Of a stretch of DNA of 64,000 nt, positions 63,325-64,000 are shown piece by piece. The position numbers and the translations under genes were made by a program. The stretch is taken from contig NZ_CP166850.1 of NCBI RefSeq assembly GCF_041346945.1, positions 9,656,501-9,720,500 of the forward strand, written 5' to 3'. Below the pieces are notes generated by a model. The model did not search any database and had not been told where the DNA came from. It worked only from the letters and a program-made list of their open reading frames with translations. Numbering within the stretch: position 1 is the first letter of the stretch; each line of letters opens with the position of its first letter. This stretch comes from Amycolatopsis sp. cg9 (lineage in GTDB: Bacteria; Actinomycetota; Actinomycetes; Mycobacteriales; Pseudonocardiaceae).

Positions 63325-64000
63325 TCAGCCGCGGTCTTCCAGGCGGGCCCGGACCGCTGCCGCGTACGTGTCGACCGCGGTGGCCGCTGCCGTCAGCTCG
63401 CAGGGGCCGTCGATCAGCAGGCGCTTCGCCGGGACGTACGCCTGGTCCAGTTCCGGGTCGCTCTCCAGGCCGTGCTCGCGGGCCAGCTCGTGGTCGCCCG
63501 CGAGCCGGGCGCGCAGTTCCTCGCGGCGGGCCATCAGGCCGTCGAGGACCGCGCGCTGGCGGCGGCCGTCTTCGACCGCCGGGGCGACCGCGTGCTCGTG
63601 GCTGTCGATGTGGCGCTCCACCCACTCCGCGTCGCCGTCGACCTCGGCCGAGCGCAGCTGCTTGAGGGCGCCGCGGAGGCGGTGGGCGCGGGCCGGGAGC
63701 ATCGCCACGCCGGTGAAGCGCGTCGCCACGCGCAGCTGGTAGGCCTCGATCTCCGCCAGCTCCTCGACGGCCTGCGTCAGCACCTCGAGCCGGCCGGCGA
63801 GGTCGTCCGGGGCCGGGCGGGCCGCGGCCGTGCCCGCGCGCACCGCCGCCACGCCGGGCGACGACTCCTCGCGGAAGCCGAGCAGCAGGCGCAGTCCCAG
63901 CTCGGCCGCGCGGCCGGCCAGGGGCGCGAGCACCTCGCCGACCAGCCGGTCGGGTTCGGCGGAGTCGTCGATCGCGTCGACGACCAGCGTGCGGCCGGCG
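63325..64000 (-). CDS. C-terminal part of a STAND-type NTPase (5' end off window)
   Basis: 225 codons of a gene that starts beyond the right edge. The first visible residues include a Walker B pattern, TLVVDAIDDSAEP, then a helix and LRLLLGFREESS, which fits the sensor strand after it, as in NACHT/STAND NTPases. The rest is long helices (LEVLTQAVEELAEIEAYQLRVA, RLRGALKQLRSAE, LDGLMARREELRARL). Similar C-terminal parts follow trypsin- or caspase-like effector NTPases in actinobacterial conflict systems, from memory. The N-terminal effector cannot be seen. Confidence 0.6.
   Translation of the reverse strand, partial: AGRTLVVDAIDDSAEPDRLVGEVLAPLAGRAAELGLRLLLGFREESSPGVAAVRAGTAAARPAPDDLAGRLEVLTQAVEELAEIEAYQLRVATRFTGVAMLPARAHRLRGALKQLRSAEVDGDAEWVERHIDSHEHAVAPAVEDGRRQRAVLDGLMARREELRARLAGDHELAREHGLESDPELDQAYVPAKRLLIDGPCELTAAATAVDTYAAAVRARLEDRG

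Overview
This window is a gene-dense, very GC-rich piece of an actinobacterial chromosome, most probably Amycolatopsis or a close relative in the Pseudonocardiaceae. Three things point there. Codon third positions are almost all G or C and GTG starts are common. The conserved genes rpsA, coaE, uvrB, a metallo-beta-lactamase-fold gene and uvrA occur in one neighbourhood, as in mycobacteria and relatives. The GH2 enzyme at 20288-23362 follows, as I remember it, the sequence of Amycolatopsis orientalis exo-beta-D-glucosaminidase CsxA, with the catalytic Asp and Glu at the same 72-residue spacing. I see no rRNA, tRNA, CRISPR array, insertion sequence or prophage.

Layout, left to right. 1-6.7 kb: a DctA-type symporter, a divergent HxlR regulator/MFS efflux pair with a clear inverted-repeat operator, an ECF sigma/anti-sigma/SRPBCC operon with overlapping stops and starts, and two lipoproteins. 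6.7-13.7 kb: uvrA, an acyltransferase, an MBL-fold hydrolase and a two-gene module of nuclease-fold proteins (a catalytically degenerate Mrr-like protein and a PD-(D/E)XK-like protein). 13.8-18 kb: an AMIN-like secreted protein, then a leftward set made of a Crp/Fnr regulator, two very small peptide genes (55 and 14 codons), a 321-aa protein of unknown function, a nucleotidyl-cyclase-like protein and a DUF1684 protein. This set is the best candidate for an undescribed system. 18-31 kb: RNase HI, a YchJ-like protein, a membrane-anchored Nudix-like protein, the CsxA chitosan enzyme with an operator-like site, a carboxylesterase, a CPA1 antiporter with a ZnF-UBP tail, a phosphatase, a FetB-like permease, an MmpS-like protein, and AraC and LacI regulators.

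31-44 kb: an antitoxin/RES toxin-like pair, a HAD phosphatase, an S9 peptidase, terC behind a yybP-ykoY-type manganese riboswitch, an ABC exporter whose ATPase is fused to an alpha/beta hydrolase, an enoyl-CoA hydratase-like gene, a START-type protein, an S37 peptidase and small enzymes. 44-57 kb: uvrB with a PafBC-type DNA-damage promoter, a Gly/Cys-rich DUF5685 protein, a GT39-like membrane enzyme, the CoaE-GrpB fusion, a tandem-repeat tract, OsmC, an HD-domain protein, a TetR regulator and rpsA. 57-64 kb: a methyltransferase with two tandem GNAT-like paralogues, a self-contained TetR/YhgE operon behind a perfect 26-bp palindrome, and the 3' end of a STAND-type NTPase running off the right edge.

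Genes are tightly packed, with many 1-4 nt stop/start overlaps (translational coupling) and several short tail-to-tail overlaps. Several genes appear leaderless, with a TANNNT box 6-8 nt upstream of the start. Long perfect palindromes mark several intergenic gaps.
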